Part shown: positions 24,773 through 33,722 of the stretch, piece after piece
Position numbering within the stretch: position 1 is the first letter of the stretch
Layout: each line of letters begins with the position of its first letter
Assembly: GCA_900469345.1 (NCBI GenBank)
Contig: UBWZ01000024.1
Location: 1-45,931 of the forward strand
DNA from: Hyphomicrobiales bacterium
Lineage (GTDB): Bacteria > Pseudomonadota > Alphaproteobacteria > Rhizobiales > Rhizobiaceae
Direction of reading: 5' to 3'
DNA: 45,931 bases
Position numbers and translations under genes: made by a program
The notes under the pieces: model-generated
The model's database searches: none
Seen by the model: only the letters and a program-made list of their open reading frames with translations
What the model was told of the DNA's origin: nothing

Positions 24773-24807
24773 AAAAGGCCTGCCCGGCATCGCCGGTCAA
24801 GCCTTTT
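24773..24807 (-). terminator. Rho-independent terminator of rpmB
   Basis: On the minus strand AAAAGGC pairs with GCCTTTT (24801-24807 with 24773-24779). An inner stem CCGGC/GCCGG across a GAT loop continues it, and a T-rich end follows. It lies just after the rpmB stop and before the yhhQ-like gene. Confidence 0.8.
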
Positions 24808-24835
24808 CCAAACCCGATGTGGAAAGTGGCGCCTA

Positions 24836-25126
24836 TTAGGCGGCTTCAACCGTCTTCTTGACGATCTGGCGACGCAGCAGCCGGGCGCGCATCGACAGTT
24901 CGGTTTCGTCGGACTTCAGCAGGAAGGCATCGAGGCCGCCGCGATGCTCGACAGAGCGAAGGGCGTGCGCGGAAACGCGCAGGCGATAGCGCTGGCCGAG
25001 AGCGTCAGAGATGAGCGTGACCTGGCACAGGTTCGGCAGGAACCGACGACGGGTCTTGTTGTTGGCATGGCTGACGTTGTTGCCGGTCATTACGCCCTTG
25101 CCGGTCAGTTCGCACACACGAGACAT
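24836..25126 (-). CDS. rpmB: 50S ribosomal protein L28
   Basis: A 96-residue L28. The conserved start MSRVCELTGKG and the HANNKTRRRF motif are present, and the longer C-terminal part (VSAHALRSVEHRGGLDAFLLK region) is typical of alphaproteobacteria. ATG 25126 is chosen by homology, leaving out three residues of the open frame. It has a strong promoter and its own terminator, so it is transcribed alone, as usual for this gene in rhizobia. Confidence 0.97.
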   Translation of the reverse strand: MSRVCELTGKGVMTGNNVSHANNKTRRRFLPNLCQVTLISDALGQRYRLRVSAHALRSVEHRGGLDAFLLKSDETELSMRARLLRRQIVKKTVEAA

Positions 25127-25217
25127 GGGAAACACCTTTGTTCTTCTTCAATCGAATGGCGCTTCCAGACAATGTCCGGCACACCGATCCAACTGGTCCT
25201 GATTGGAAAGTTGCGGT

Positions 25218-25246
25218 TCTATAGTCAGGCAGGCTCGCCACGTCAA
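25218..25246 (-). promoter_or_regulatory. sigma70-type promoter of rpmB
   Basis: On the minus strand TTGACG (25241-25246) is followed after exactly 17 bases by TATAGA (25218-25223). The leader to the start codon is about 85 bases. Confidence 0.75.
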
Positions 25247-25375
25247 GCCAAAACCTTGCATCCTCGCCGCAGTTCGCGGTGCAAAACGCCCGGCGGCTGC
25301 TATTTTCTTGCCATGATGCGCGTCCTATATGACGACAACCTTTTGCTTTTCTCTCTCCAGCTTTGCGGGCGGACC

Positions 25376-26149
25376 ATGATTTCCCACATTCGGATCGCCA
25401 TCGTTTCCGCTCTGGCAGCTGCCCTTCCGGCCCTGCCGGCGTCAGCCTCCGGTGTCCAGCATATCAGCGAATACAATATCTCGCTCGGCATTCTGCCGAT
25501 CGCGACGGCCAGCTTCACAAGCGATTTCGAGGGCAAGGGCTACACGATCACCGGAAGCTTTAAATCTGCGGGCATTGCCGAGATCATCAGTCGCGTGTCG
25601 GCCGAGACGACCGTTTCCGGCCGGGTAGTCGGCGACCGGCTGCAGGCGGATCGCTACAGTCTCGTCTACAAGTCGGGCAAGCGGACTCGGGTCTACGACG
25701 TTGCCTATTCGAACGGCAATGTGAAGCAGACGACGATCGACCCGCCGCCGCGGCGCAACCCCGATACCTGGGTGCCGGTCAGCGACAAGGACCTGCAATC
25801 GGTGCTCGATCCCTTGAGCGGGATGATCTTCCCGGCTGACGCCAAGGTGTGCCCCAGCCGCCTGCCGATCTATGACGGCGAATCGCGCATGGATCTGGTG
25901 CTGACGCCGGCCGGTACCAAGCCGTTTTCCACCAACGGCTTCAAGGGCGATGCGATCGTCTGCTCTATCCGGTACGAGCCGAAATCCGGCTTTCGCCGTG
26001 GCCGCAGCGATATCGAATACCTGAAGAAGACGCCGATGGAGATCTGGTTCGCGAAGGCGGACGGCGCCAATGTCTATGCACCCGTCTATGCCCGCATCCC
26101 GACGCGGATGGGGCCGCTCTACGTGACCGCGGTCAAATACGGCGGCTGA
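25376..26149 (+). CDS. DUF3108 family periplasmic protein
   Basis: A 257-residue protein with an N-terminal signal (about 1-24, HIRIAIVSALAAALPALPASASG). The mature part is beta-rich; segments like YNISLGILPIATASFTSDFEGKGY and YAPVYARIPTRMGPLYVTAVKY resemble DUF3108 proteins, which are periplasmic and of unknown function. It lies on the plus strand opposite the rpmB leader. The downstream exporter gene starts 16 bases later. No enzymatic signature is visible. Confidence 0.78.
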   Translation: MISHIRIAIVSALAAALPALPASASGVQHISEYNISLGILPIATASFTSDFEGKGYTITGSFKSAGIAEIISRVSAETTVSGRVVGDRLQADRYSLVYKSGKRTRVYDVAYSNGNVKQTTIDPPPRRNPDTWVPVSDKDLQSVLDPLSGMIFPADAKVCPSRLPIYDGESRMDLVLTPAGTKPFSTNGFKGDAIVCSIRYEPKSGFRRGRSDIEYLKKTPMEIWFAKADGANVYAPVYARIPTRMGPLYVTAVKYGG

Positions 26150-26165
26150 GGACAAAGGGACCGGC

Positions 26166-27053
26166 ATGAAGGTTCGTGGCACTCTGGTCGGCTTCGCCGC
26201 GATCCTGATGTGGTCCCTGCTGGCACTGATGACGGCCGCGTCCGGAACGGTGCCGCCATTCCAGATGAACGCCATGACGTTTGCGATCGGCAGCCTGCCG
26301 GGATTGCTGGTGTTTGCCGCAAGACCGCGCCGTATCGCGCTGCTGCGCCAGCCGTTGAAAGTCTGGGCGACCGGTATCGGCGGGCTGTTCGGCTACCACT
26401 TCCTGTATTTCACGGCGCTTCGCAATGCGCCGGCGGTCGAGGCGGGGCTGATCGCCTATCTTTGGCCGCTGTTGATCGTGGTCGGGTCGGCACTCCTGCC
26501 GGGTGAACGGCTGCGCTGGTATCATCTCGTCGGCGCAGTGGCCGGGCTTTGCGGTACGATCGCCATCGTTTCCCGCAACGGCCTTTCGTTCAATGACGCC
26601 TACCTCACCGGTTACGGAACGGCCTTCCTGTGCGCCTTCACCTGGTCCGGCTATTCGCTGCTGACGCGCCGTTTCGACCGCGTCTCGACCGACGTGGTGA
26701 CCGGTTTCTGCGTCGCGACGGCGGTGCTGTCGCTGTTGTGCCACCTCGCTCTCGAGCAGACCGTCTGGCCGGCCGCGACCAGCGAATGGCTGGCCATCGC
26801 CGGGCTCGGCCTGCTACCTGTCGGGGCCGCCTTCTATGCGTGGGACTTTGGTGTGAAGAACGGTGACATTCAGGTCATCGGCGCTGCCAGCTATGCAGCC
26901 CCGCTGCTCTCGACCCTGGTGCTCGTGCTGTCGGGGTTTGCCGAGCCGAGCTGGCGCATCCTGCTCGCCTGCGTGCTGATCACCGGCGGCGCGGTTCTTG
27001 CGGCTCGCGATATGCTGCGTCGCTCGCCAAGCGTTGCGGACAGCGTCCAATAG
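26166..27053 (+). CDS. EamA/DMT-family exporter (YddG-like)
   Basis: A 295-residue membrane protein with two EamA repeats and about ten hydrophobic helices. The N-terminal VRGTLVGFAAILMWSLLALM and the mid-helix segments FLYFTALRNAPAVEAGLIAYLWPLL and the GDIQVIGAASYAAPLLSTL-type second repeat fit YddG-like DMT transporters. These export aromatic amino acids or drugs; the substrate is unproven. The start ATG has an AAAGGGACCGGC upstream. It converges with the DUF985 gene, leaving 13 bases. Confidence 0.85.
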   Translation: MKVRGTLVGFAAILMWSLLALMTAASGTVPPFQMNAMTFAIGSLPGLLVFAARPRRIALLRQPLKVWATGIGGLFGYHFLYFTALRNAPAVEAGLIAYLWPLLIVVGSALLPGERLRWYHLVGAVAGLCGTIAIVSRNGLSFNDAYLTGYGTAFLCAFTWSGYSLLTRRFDRVSTDVVTGFCVATAVLSLLCHLALEQTVWPAATSEWLAIAGLGLLPVGAAFYAWDFGVKNGDIQVIGAASYAAPLLSTLVLVLSGFAEPSWRILLACVLITGGAVLAARDMLRRSPSVADSVQ

Positions 27054-27066
27054 GCTGCTGGCAGAC

Positions 27067-27501
27067 CTATCGACCCGGCTCCCAGCCGGGCGGTGCCATC
27101 TCGAAGTTTTGGAACTCGAACGCGGGCGCGACCGTGCAGCCGGTCAGGGTAAACTCTCCGAGCGGCTCGGCGGACTGCCAGGCATCGGCCGGCACGACCG
27201 CCTGCGGTCGCTCACCTGCGGCGAAATCCGTGCCAAGGATGATTTCGTCCACGGTGACGCCGTTCGAGATCCGCAGCCGCAGCGGTCCTCCCGCGTAGAA
27301 GTGCCAAACCTCGGCGGCGTCCCGGACGCGGTGCCAATGCGACCGCTGGCCGGCCTCGAGCAGGTAGTAGATCGCCGTCGACCTGCCGCGGCCGCCTGCG
27401 GCATCATCCCGAAACGTCTCGACGAACCACCCACCCTCCGGATGCGGCTGCATCCCGAGGGTCTTGACGATGTCGCGCACGGTCGAGAGGGAATCATTCA
27501 T
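27067..27501 (-). CDS. DUF985 cupin-like protein
   Basis: A 144-residue cupin. The PHPEGGWFVETFR start, the SHWHRV metal-type motif and the WHFYAGGPLRL segment are those of the DUF985 (PF06172) family, whose biochemistry is unclear. The protein is small, soluble and without a signal peptide. It follows gloB by only 12 bases on the same strand and presumably shares its promoter, but no functional link is evident. Confidence 0.88.
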   Translation of the reverse strand: MNDSLSTVRDIVKTLGMQPHPEGGWFVETFRDDAAGGRGRSTAIYYLLEAGQRSHWHRVRDAAEVWHFYAGGPLRLRISNGVTVDEIILGTDFAAGERPQAVVPADAWQSAEPLGEFTLTGCTVAPAFEFQNFEMAPPGWEPGR

Positions 27502-27513
27502 CGCGTTCGGTGC

Positions 27514-28284
27514 TCAGAAGTTGTCCTTGCGCTTGCGGATTTCGGCAAACACTTCCTCGTTGGTCTTGCCTTCCATCAGCAGGTTGCGGCGGATCGCCGG
27601 ATCGCCGGCACGCAGGAAGGGATTGGTTTCCTTCTCGAGCCCCATCATGGTCGGGATCGTGAACTTGCCCTCGGCGCGATCCGTCTCGATCTGGGCGACG
27701 CGTGTCTTCAGGCGCTCGTTGTCCGGATCGATCGTCACGGCGAAGCGGGCGTTCGACAGGGTGTATTCATGGCCGAAGTAGATGGCGGTCTCGTCGGGAA
27801 GAACGGACAGTTTCTGCAGCGAGGCCCACATGTCGGCAGCCGTGCGTTCGAACAGCCGGCCGCAACCGAGCGCAAACAGCGTGTCGGCGGCAAACAGAAT
27901 CTTGTCGTCGGGGAAATGGTAGCAGATGTGGCCGGCGGTGTGGCCGGGAGTTTCGATGACGCGGACGAGGTGCTCGCCGAAATGGAATTCGTCGCCGTCG
28001 GCCATCGTCCGGTCGAGGCCCGGAATGGCCAGCGCCTCGTTGAACGGGCCGATGATCTCGAGGCCGAACTTTTCCTTCAGCGCCAGATTGGCTTCCACAT
28101 GGTCGGCATGGTGATGGGTGGTGAAGATGTGGGTCAGGGTCCATCCGCGCCGCGCCGCAGCATCGAGGATGGGTCCTTCTTCCGGCGCATCGATCGAGGC
28201 GGTCAGCCCGGTTTCCGGATCGTGGACGAGAACGCCATAGTTATCGCTCCGGCACGAAAAGACTTCAATCTCCAATGCACGCAT
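27514..28284 (-). CDS. gloB: Hydroxyacylglutathione hydrolase (glyoxalase II)
   Basis: A 256-residue metallo-beta-lactamase-fold hydrolase. The metal motif TH57HHADH62 and the further ligands TPGHTAGHI (near residue 110) and GHEYTL are in place; the C-terminal helical domain is of the glyoxalase II type (KRKDNF end). It hydrolyses S-D-lactoylglutathione to D-lactate and glutathione, the second step of methylglyoxal detoxification. Its start is divergent from the methyltransferase gene, 85 bases apart. Confidence 0.93.
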   Translation of the reverse strand: MRALEIEVFSCRSDNYGVLVHDPETGLTASIDAPEEGPILDAAARRGWTLTHIFTTHHHADHVEANLALKEKFGLEIIGPFNEALAIPGLDRTMADGDEFHFGEHLVRVIETPGHTAGHICYHFPDDKILFAADTLFALGCGRLFERTAADMWASLQKLSVLPDETAIYFGHEYTLSNARFAVTIDPDNERLKTRVAQIETDRAEGKFTIPTMMGLEKETNPFLRAGDPAIRRNLLMEGKTNEEVFAEIRKRKDNF

Positions 28285-28369
28285 ACAAAAGCCCCGTGTG
28301 TGTCAACATTGGCTGCAATGTAGAGATTGAAGGCTTGAAGTCCAACCGCGCTCAGATATCATTTTTCAA

Positions 28370-29110
28370 ATGTCTGCCGATATCGTCGATCTGCGCGAGT
28401 TCTATCATTCCCCGCTTGGCCTGGTTGCCGAGCAGTCCGTGACCATGGCGCTGTCGTCGCTGTGGGCGAGGCTGCCCGAGGAGCGGCTGGTGGGGCTCGG
28501 CTATGCGGTTCCCTATCTGGACCGGTTTCGCGCCGATACGGAACGGACCTTTGCGTTCATGCCGGCAGGTCAGGGTGCGGTCAACTGGCCGCCCGGGGAG
28601 CGCTCCTCGACGGCGCTCGTGTTCGACGAAGAACTGCCGCTACCGGACTCGTCCGTGGACCGGGTGTTGATGGTGCATTCGCTGGAGTTTGCCGAAAACC
28701 CGCGCGAAAGCCTCAAGGAGATCTGGCGCGTGCTCGCGCCCGGCGGCCGGCTGGTGATCGTGGTGCCGAACCGTCGCGGCGTCTGGGCGCGGATGGAGCA
28801 CACGCCGTTCGGCTCGGGCCGGCCCTACTCGCGCGGCCAGCTGACCGCCTTGTTGCGGGAAGCCAATTTCACCCCCGGAGCAAGCTCGGAGGCGCTGTTT
28901 TTTCCGCCGTCGCGGATCCGCACGCTCCTGAAGCTGCGGCACGTTTTCGACCGGCTGGGCCGTCGTTTCTGGCCGGTGTTTTCCGGCGTGCTCGTCATCG
29001 AGGCTCAGAAGCGTCTCTATCAGGGCCTGCCGGTTGCCGCGCGTGCCTCACGCCGCGTGTTCGTGCCGGTGCTGGCGCCGCAGGGCGTGCCGACGACGCG
29101 GACGCGGTGA
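28370..29110 (+). CDS. SAM-dependent methyltransferase (class I)
   Basis: A 246-residue protein with the class I methyltransferase fold. The N-terminal REFYHSPLG segment and the LPLPDSSVDRVLMVHSLEFAENPRESLKEIWRVLAPGGRLVIVVPNR core are characteristic of Methyltransf_11 proteins, while the glycine motif I is partly degenerate (LVGLGYAVPYLDRF). This family is common next to gloB in rhizobia. The substrate is unknown. The C-terminal tail is basic and probably flexible. Confidence 0.82.
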   Translation: MSADIVDLREFYHSPLGLVAEQSVTMALSSLWARLPEERLVGLGYAVPYLDRFRADTERTFAFMPAGQGAVNWPPGERSSTALVFDEELPLPDSSVDRVLMVHSLEFAENPRESLKEIWRVLAPGGRLVIVVPNRRGVWARMEHTPFGSGRPYSRGQLTALLREANFTPGASSEALFFPPSRIRTLLKLRHVFDRLGRRFWPVFSGVLVIEAQKRLYQGLPVAARASRRVFVPVLAPQGVPTTRTR

Positions 29111-29217
29111 ACGCCGAAGTCCGCTCCCGCCGGCTGTCCGCGGGCCTCGACAAAGCCGGCTTCCGGCGCTAATCCCCTTCAATACCCGCCGCATGGCTTT
29201 TCCAAAAGGTTGATCCG

Positions 29218-30327
29218 ATGAGCATTGTCACGAGTGAGCCCACTCCGCGTCCCGGCATTCTCGACATTGCCGCCTACGTCCCCGGCAAGGAACATGCTCC
29301 CGGCGTCGCGCGGGTGTTCAAGCTCTCGTCGAACGAGACCCCGCTTGGTGCCAGCCCCAAGGCGATCGAAGCCTTCGGGACCGCCGCCGCCCACCTGGAG
29401 CTTTATCCCGACGGACAGGCGCTGGCGCTGCGCGAGGCGATCGCGTCGGTCTACGGTCTCAACGTCGCCAACATCATCTGCGGCAACGGGTCGGACGAAC
29501 TGCTCGGGCTGCTCTGCCATGTCTATCTGGCGCCGGGCGACGAGGCGATCATCACCCAGCACGGTTTCCTCGTCTACAAGATCCAGATCATGGGCGCCGG
29601 CGCAACGCCGGTCGAGGTCCGCGAGGACGACTGCAAGGTCGATGTCGATGCGATCCTCGGCGCCGTCACCGACAAGACCAAGATGGTGTTCATCGCCAAT
29701 CCCGGCAATCCGACGGGCACCTACGTGCCGGTGTCGGAAATCCGCCGCCTGCATGCCGGCCTGCCCAAGAACGTCATTCTGGTGCTGGACGCCGCCTATG
29801 CCGAATATGTCCGCCGGAACGATTACGAAGCCGGCCTCGAGCTCGTCTCGGCCAACAACAATGTCGTGATGTGCCGCACCTTCTCGAAGGTCTACGGCCT
29901 TGCCGCGCTTCGCATCGGCTGGATGTACGGTCCGGCCGCGATCCTCGATGCGCTGAACCGGGTGCGCGGTCCGTTCAACATGAATGCCCCGGCGATCGCC
30001 GCTGGCGCTGCCGCCGTGCGGGACCGGGCGTTCGTCGAAAAGGCGGTCGAGCACAACACGCTCTGGCTCGGCAAGCTCACCCATGCTTTCCAGCAGATCG
30101 GACTCAAGGTCACGCCTTCGGTCACCAATTTCATGCTCATCCATTTCCCCGATATCGACGGCAAGCGCGCGCCGGAGGCCGATGCCTTCCTGACCAGCCG
30201 CGGCTACATCCTGCGGGTGGTCAAGGGCTACGGCCTGCCCAACGCGCTGCGTATGACCGTGGGCTCCGAAGAGGCCAATCGCGGCGTCATCGAGACGCTC
30301 GGCGAATTCATGGGACGGGGCGCATGA
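29218..30327 (+). CDS. hisC: Histidinol-phosphate aminotransferase
   Basis: A 369-residue PLP-dependent class II aminotransferase. The SSNETPLG start motif, the GSDELL cofactor region, NPGNPTGTYV and the lysine motif TFSKVYGLA (Lys224 forming the Schiff base) are complete. It makes histidinol phosphate and in many bacteria also transaminates aromatic keto acids. The overlap with the tyrC stop/start (ATGA) suggests the aromatic role matters here, but the histidine role is equally possible. Confidence 0.92.
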   Translation: MSIVTSEPTPRPGILDIAAYVPGKEHAPGVARVFKLSSNETPLGASPKAIEAFGTAAAHLELYPDGQALALREAIASVYGLNVANIICGNGSDELLGLLCHVYLAPGDEAIITQHGFLVYKIQIMGAGATPVEVREDDCKVDVDAILGAVTDKTKMVFIANPGNPTGTYVPVSEIRRLHAGLPKNVILVLDAAYAEYVRRNDYEAGLELVSANNNVVMCRTFSKVYGLAALRIGWMYGPAAILDALNRVRGPFNMNAPAIAAGAAAVRDRAFVEKAVEHNTLWLGKLTHAFQQIGLKVTPSVTNFMLIHFPDIDGKRAPEADAFLTSRGYILRVVKGYGLPNALRMTVGSEEANRGVIETLGEFMGRGA

Positions 30328-31253
30328 CCAGCCCGCGCTTCGAACGCATCTCGCTGATCGGTATCGGCCTGATCGGGTCGTCGATCGCGCGCGACGTCAA
30401 GGCGCTGGGGCTTGCGGGCGAGGTGGTGATCTCCACCCGCAGCACCGAGACGCTGAAGCGGGCGGAAGAGCTTGGCCTCGGTGACCGGTACACGACCTCT
30501 GCGGGCGACGCCGTCGACGGTGCCGACCTGGTGATCGTGTCGGTCCCCGTCGGCGCCTCGGAAGCGGTTGCCCGGCAGATTTCATCCCATCTGAGGGCCG
30601 GTGCGATCGTTACCGACGTCGGCTCCACCAAGGCGTCGGTGATTGCGCAGATGGCGCCGCACATGCCCGAAAATGTCCACTTCATTCCCGGCCACCCGCT
30701 GGCGGGGACGGAGAAGTCCGGTCCGGATGCCGGTTTCGAGGGACTGTTCCGGGACCGGTGGTGCATTTTCACGCCGCTGCCGGATACGGATGTGGCGGCG
30801 CTGGACCGGCTTAAAGCCTTCTGGACGGCGCTTGGCTCCCGGATCGACGAGATGGACCCGCAGCATCACGACAAGGTTCTGGCGATCGTCTCGCACCTGC
30901 CGCACATCATCGCCTACAATATCGTCGGCACCGCCGACGATCTCGAAACCGTGACCGAATCGGAAGTCATCAAGTATTCAGCCTCCGGTTTCCGCGATTT
31001 CACCCGTCTGGCGGCCTCGGACCCGACCATGTGGCGGGACGTTTGCCTGCACAACAAGGATGCGATCCTGGAAATGCTGGCACGCTTTTCAGAAGATCTC
31101 GCCTATCTGCAGCGGGCGATCCGATGGGGGGAGGGCGACAAGCTGTTCGAACTGTTCTCGCGCACCCGCGACATCCGGCGCTCCATCATCCAGGCCGGCC
31201 AGGACGTCGATGCGCCCGACTTCGGCCGTCACGCGCTCGACGTGAAGAAATAG
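30324..31253 (+). CDS. tyrC: Prephenate/arogenate dehydrogenase family protein
   Basis: A 309-residue NAD(P)-dependent dehydrogenase (TyrA family). The IGIGLIGSS Rossmann motif at the start, the IVTDVGSTK and HPLAGTEKSGPDAG motifs and the helical C-terminal dimerisation domain are seen. It converts prephenate or arogenate to the tyrosine precursor; the preferred substrate cannot be read. The start overlaps the hisC stop (ATGA), so both proteins are coupled. No chorismate mutase domain is fused. Confidence 0.9.
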   Translation: MTSPRFERISLIGIGLIGSSIARDVKALGLAGEVVISTRSTETLKRAEELGLGDRYTTSAGDAVDGADLVIVSVPVGASEAVARQISSHLRAGAIVTDVGSTKASVIAQMAPHMPENVHFIPGHPLAGTEKSGPDAGFEGLFRDRWCIFTPLPDTDVAALDRLKAFWTALGSRIDEMDPQHHDKVLAIVSHLPHIIAYNIVGTADDLETVTESEVIKYSASGFRDFTRLAASDPTMWRDVCLHNKDAILEMLARFSEDLAYLQRAIRWGEGDKLFELFSRTRDIRRSIIQAGQDVDAPDFGRHALDVKK

Positions 31254-31256
31254 GCT

Positions 31257-32261
31257 TCAGACGGGCGGGATCTCGCCGATCGGGATCAGGCCGCCTGCCA
31301 GCACCTTGCCGCGCTTGATGGTGATGTCGATCGAGGCATTGGCACCGCCGCCAAGTGCCGAGAGCATGCTCGTTGCGGTCTTGAAAGTCGAGGCGAGATC
31401 CGGAAAGCTCTGGCTCAGGATGTCCTGCCAGGCGGACAGCTTTTCGACGCGCAGCTTCAGCTTGCCCGACATGCGCCCCTGATCGTCGAAGGAGAAGGGA
31501 CCGGAGACCAGCAGCACGCGGCCTTCGCCGAGATCGGCCTTGAACTCGCGCATCTCGCCCTTGGTCTGGCGCAGCGAGATCCCGTTCGGGTCCCTGCCGT
31601 CGATGATGCCGGCGCGGCCGATGAGCGTCATGTCCATGCTGGTCGTCACCCGCGGGAGATCCTGCAGCAGATCCTTGATCGCCGTGTCCGTTCCCTCCAG
31701 CGTCACCGCCGCATCGAGATCGTCGCCGTTCTGCCGCAGATGGATCTCCGCCTTGTCGGCATTGATGTCGAAGACCTGGCCGCTTTCGGAGGAGACCACG
31801 TGGGTCTTGGGGTTCTGCAGCACAAGCGCAGCGCGCTCGACGCCCTTGAACTTGGTGATGATGCTGGACTGGAGGCTTTTCCAAGAGGTGGAGACGGTCA
31901 GGCCGCGGCTGGATTTCAGCTCCGCGGGTGAATCCATCTCCCAGATGATGTGGCCCGGATCGTAGACCTGCGCTGCGGACCGCAGGGCGCCGAAATCACC
32001 CGAAATACCGTTCGCCTGATCGTTGACGGTGACCTTCGAGCAAAACAGGCCGATACGGAAAGGGTAGCCACGATATTCGGCGTCGCTGCATTCGGCGGCA
32101 AAGCCCTCCGATGCGCGGCTGCCGAGAACAGCGAGCGTCTTTTCACGCAGGAGCGAGGCCGCATAGAACCAGCCGGCCGTATAGAGCGCGATGAAAAGAA
32201 CGACGAGACAGGCAAGGAGCCAGAGTTTTCCACTGACGCCGGTTCGGCTTGACGCTGCCAT
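31257..32261 (-). CDS. DUF2125 domain-containing membrane-anchored protein
   Basis: A 334-residue protein with one N-terminal transmembrane or signal segment (about 12-33, LWLLACLVVLFIALYTAGWFY) and a periplasmic beta-rich domain. Segments such as GYPFRIGLFCSKVTV and the TMSLIGRAG-like region fit DUF2125, a family of unknown function in alphaproteobacteria. ATG 32261 is chosen because the 194 codons upstream run antisense through the ChaC gene. It converges with tyrC, leaving three bases. Confidence 0.78.
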   Translation of the reverse strand: MAASSRTGVSGKLWLLACLVVLFIALYTAGWFYAASLLREKTLAVLGSRASEGFAAECSDAEYRGYPFRIGLFCSKVTVNDQANGISGDFGALRSAAQVYDPGHIIWEMDSPAELKSSRGLTVSTSWKSLQSSIITKFKGVERAALVLQNPKTHVVSSESGQVFDINADKAEIHLRQNGDDLDAAVTLEGTDTAIKDLLQDLPRVTTSMDMTLIGRAGIIDGRDPNGISLRQTKGEMREFKADLGEGRVLLVSGPFSFDDQGRMSGKLKLRVEKLSAWQDILSQSFPDLASTFKTATSMLSALGGGANASIDITIKRGKVLAGGLIPIGEIPPV

Positions 32262-32315
32262 GTTCTTCTCCAATGCTGGTTCCGATCGGGCGCGCCATGC
32301 GCACGAGGAAACGGC

Positions 32316-32864
32316 TTGGCGCGCGATATGGACGAATTTTGGGTGTTTGGCTACGGGTCGCTGATGTGGAACCCGGGCTTCGAGTTCGAGGACAGAACGG
32401 CCGCTCGCGTCTTCGGGTTCCGTCGCTCGCTGTGCGTCCGGTCCTACGATCACCGGGGCACGCGCAGCGAGCCCGGACTGGTTCTCGGGCTCGATCGTGG
32501 CGGCTCCTGCCTCGGTGTGGCATTCCGGGTGGCTCCGACGCATCAGGCGGACGTGCTCGACTATCTGCGGCGCCGGGAACTCGTCACCAATGTGTACCTC
32601 GAGCGGCGCCTGCCCGCGCTTCTCGCCGACCGGCGGCAGGTGCGGGTGTTGACCTACATTGTCGACCGGCAGCATCCGCAATATGCGGGCGCCCTCGATG
32701 TGGCGGAGGCGGCCGAGATCGTGCATCGGTCGCGCGGCAAGTCGGGACCGAACCAGGCCTATGTCGTCAACACGGTCGCGCATATGCGGAAAATGGGGAT
32801 CCGTGACGCGTGGCTCGAAAATCTCAACGCCGCGATTGCGCAAAAGGCTCAGGCGGCCGGCTGA
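32316..32864 (+). CDS. ChaC-type gamma-glutamylcyclotransferase
   Basis: A 182-residue ChaC-like protein. The FGYGSLMWNPGF motif near the N-terminus is the family hallmark, and a GLDRGGSCLGVAFRV strand and the PHQAYVVNTVAHM-like C-terminal part follow. ChaC enzymes cleave glutathione to 5-oxoproline and Cys-Gly. The TTG start at 32316 is preferred because GAGGAA precedes it at normal distance; the ATG 32328 has none. Its last 16 bases overlap the convergent plsC gene. Confidence 0.85.
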   Translation: MARDMDEFWVFGYGSLMWNPGFEFEDRTAARVFGFRRSLCVRSYDHRGTRSEPGLVLGLDRGGSCLGVAFRVAPTHQADVLDYLRRRELVTNVYLERRLPALLADRRQVRVLTYIVDRQHPQYAGALDVAEAAEIVHRSRGKSGPNQAYVVNTVAHMRKMGIRDAWLENLNAAIAQKAQAAG

Positions 32865-33649
32865 GACCTGATCGCCGCGACGCGGCGCGCAGCCTCGGGC
32901 GGTAGCGGCAGGTGCGGGTTGGCGTCCACCGTCTCGATCAGCAGCCGGTCGCTCGCCGTCTCCAGCGTCTCGATCAACTGCGCGTAGAAGGCATCCGGAT
33001 CAAGGCCCGGCTGGATTGGCGGCAGGATCTTCACCTTGAAGTGTCCGGGATGCTTGATGAGCTTGCGGCGCCCCCAGAACAGCCCCCAGTGCGCGACGAT
33101 CGGCACGACGGGCACCTGGACGTCGCGGTAGATGCGGGCGATGCCGTAGCGGTATTGCGGTTCTGCGCCGGGCGGACGGCGTGTCCCTTCCGGATAGATG
33201 ATCAGCTGGCGGCCATCGGCCATTTCCGCCTTGGTCCGCTGCATGACGTCGACCATGACCTTGCCGCGGGCGCCACGGTTGACCGGGATCATCTTCTGCT
33301 TGGCCACATACCAGCCGAACAGCGGGATCCACATCAGCTCGCGCTTCAGGATGTAGACAGGATCGCGCTGGAAGGGCAGGAGCGCGAAGGTATCCCAGGC
33401 CGACTGGTGCTTGGGGGCGAAGATGCAGCCGCCCTCGGGTATGTTTTCCATCCCTTCGATTTCGAAGGTGGCGCCGACGATCTTTGCCATCAGCCAGTTG
33501 TTGGAGGCGGCCCATGCCTTGGGAATGCGATAGGCGGCCTTGCGCGGCATCAGGAAATAGATCGGCGACAGGACCAGCATCCGGACGATGATGTTGGTAT
33601 AGAAGGCGATGTTGAAGAGGATCGAACGCACCAGCAACATGAATGGCAT
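32849..33649 (-). CDS. plsC: 1-acyl-sn-glycerol-3-phosphate acyltransferase
   Basis: A 266-residue membrane-associated acyltransferase. The HX4D motif (HQSAWD, His81-Asp86) and the acceptor motif EGTR (154-157) are complete. N-terminal hydrophobic helices anchor it. PlsC acylates lysophosphatidate to phosphatidic acid, or acts as another lysophospholipid acyltransferase. It is downstream of the YdcF-like gene and ftsX/ftsE on the same strand, so lipid synthesis and division genes share an operon. Its end overlaps the ChaC gene by 16 bases on the opposite strand. Confidence 0.9.
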   Translation of the reverse strand: MPFMLLVRSILFNIAFYTNIIVRMLVLSPIYFLMPRKAAYRIPKAWAASNNWLMAKIVGATFEIEGMENIPEGGCIFAPKHQSAWDTFALLPFQRDPVYILKRELMWIPLFGWYVAKQKMIPVNRGARGKVMVDVMQRTKAEMADGRQLIIYPEGTRRPPGAEPQYRYGIARIYRDVQVPVVPIVAHWGLFWGRRKLIKHPGHFKVKILPPIQPGLDPDAFYAQLIETLETASDRLLIETVDANPHLPLPPEAARRVAAIRSQPAA

Positions 33650-33722
33650 CCCATATGAGAAGCCGTTGCCTACACGAGATCACGGCCATAAAAAAGCGTC
33701 AGATCGCGGTTTGCGCAAAGAG

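Noticed and set aside
24725..24835. preQ1 riboswitch before the queuosine-type transporter
   Set aside because: The leader is filled by the rpmB terminator; no preQ1 aptamer pattern was recognised.
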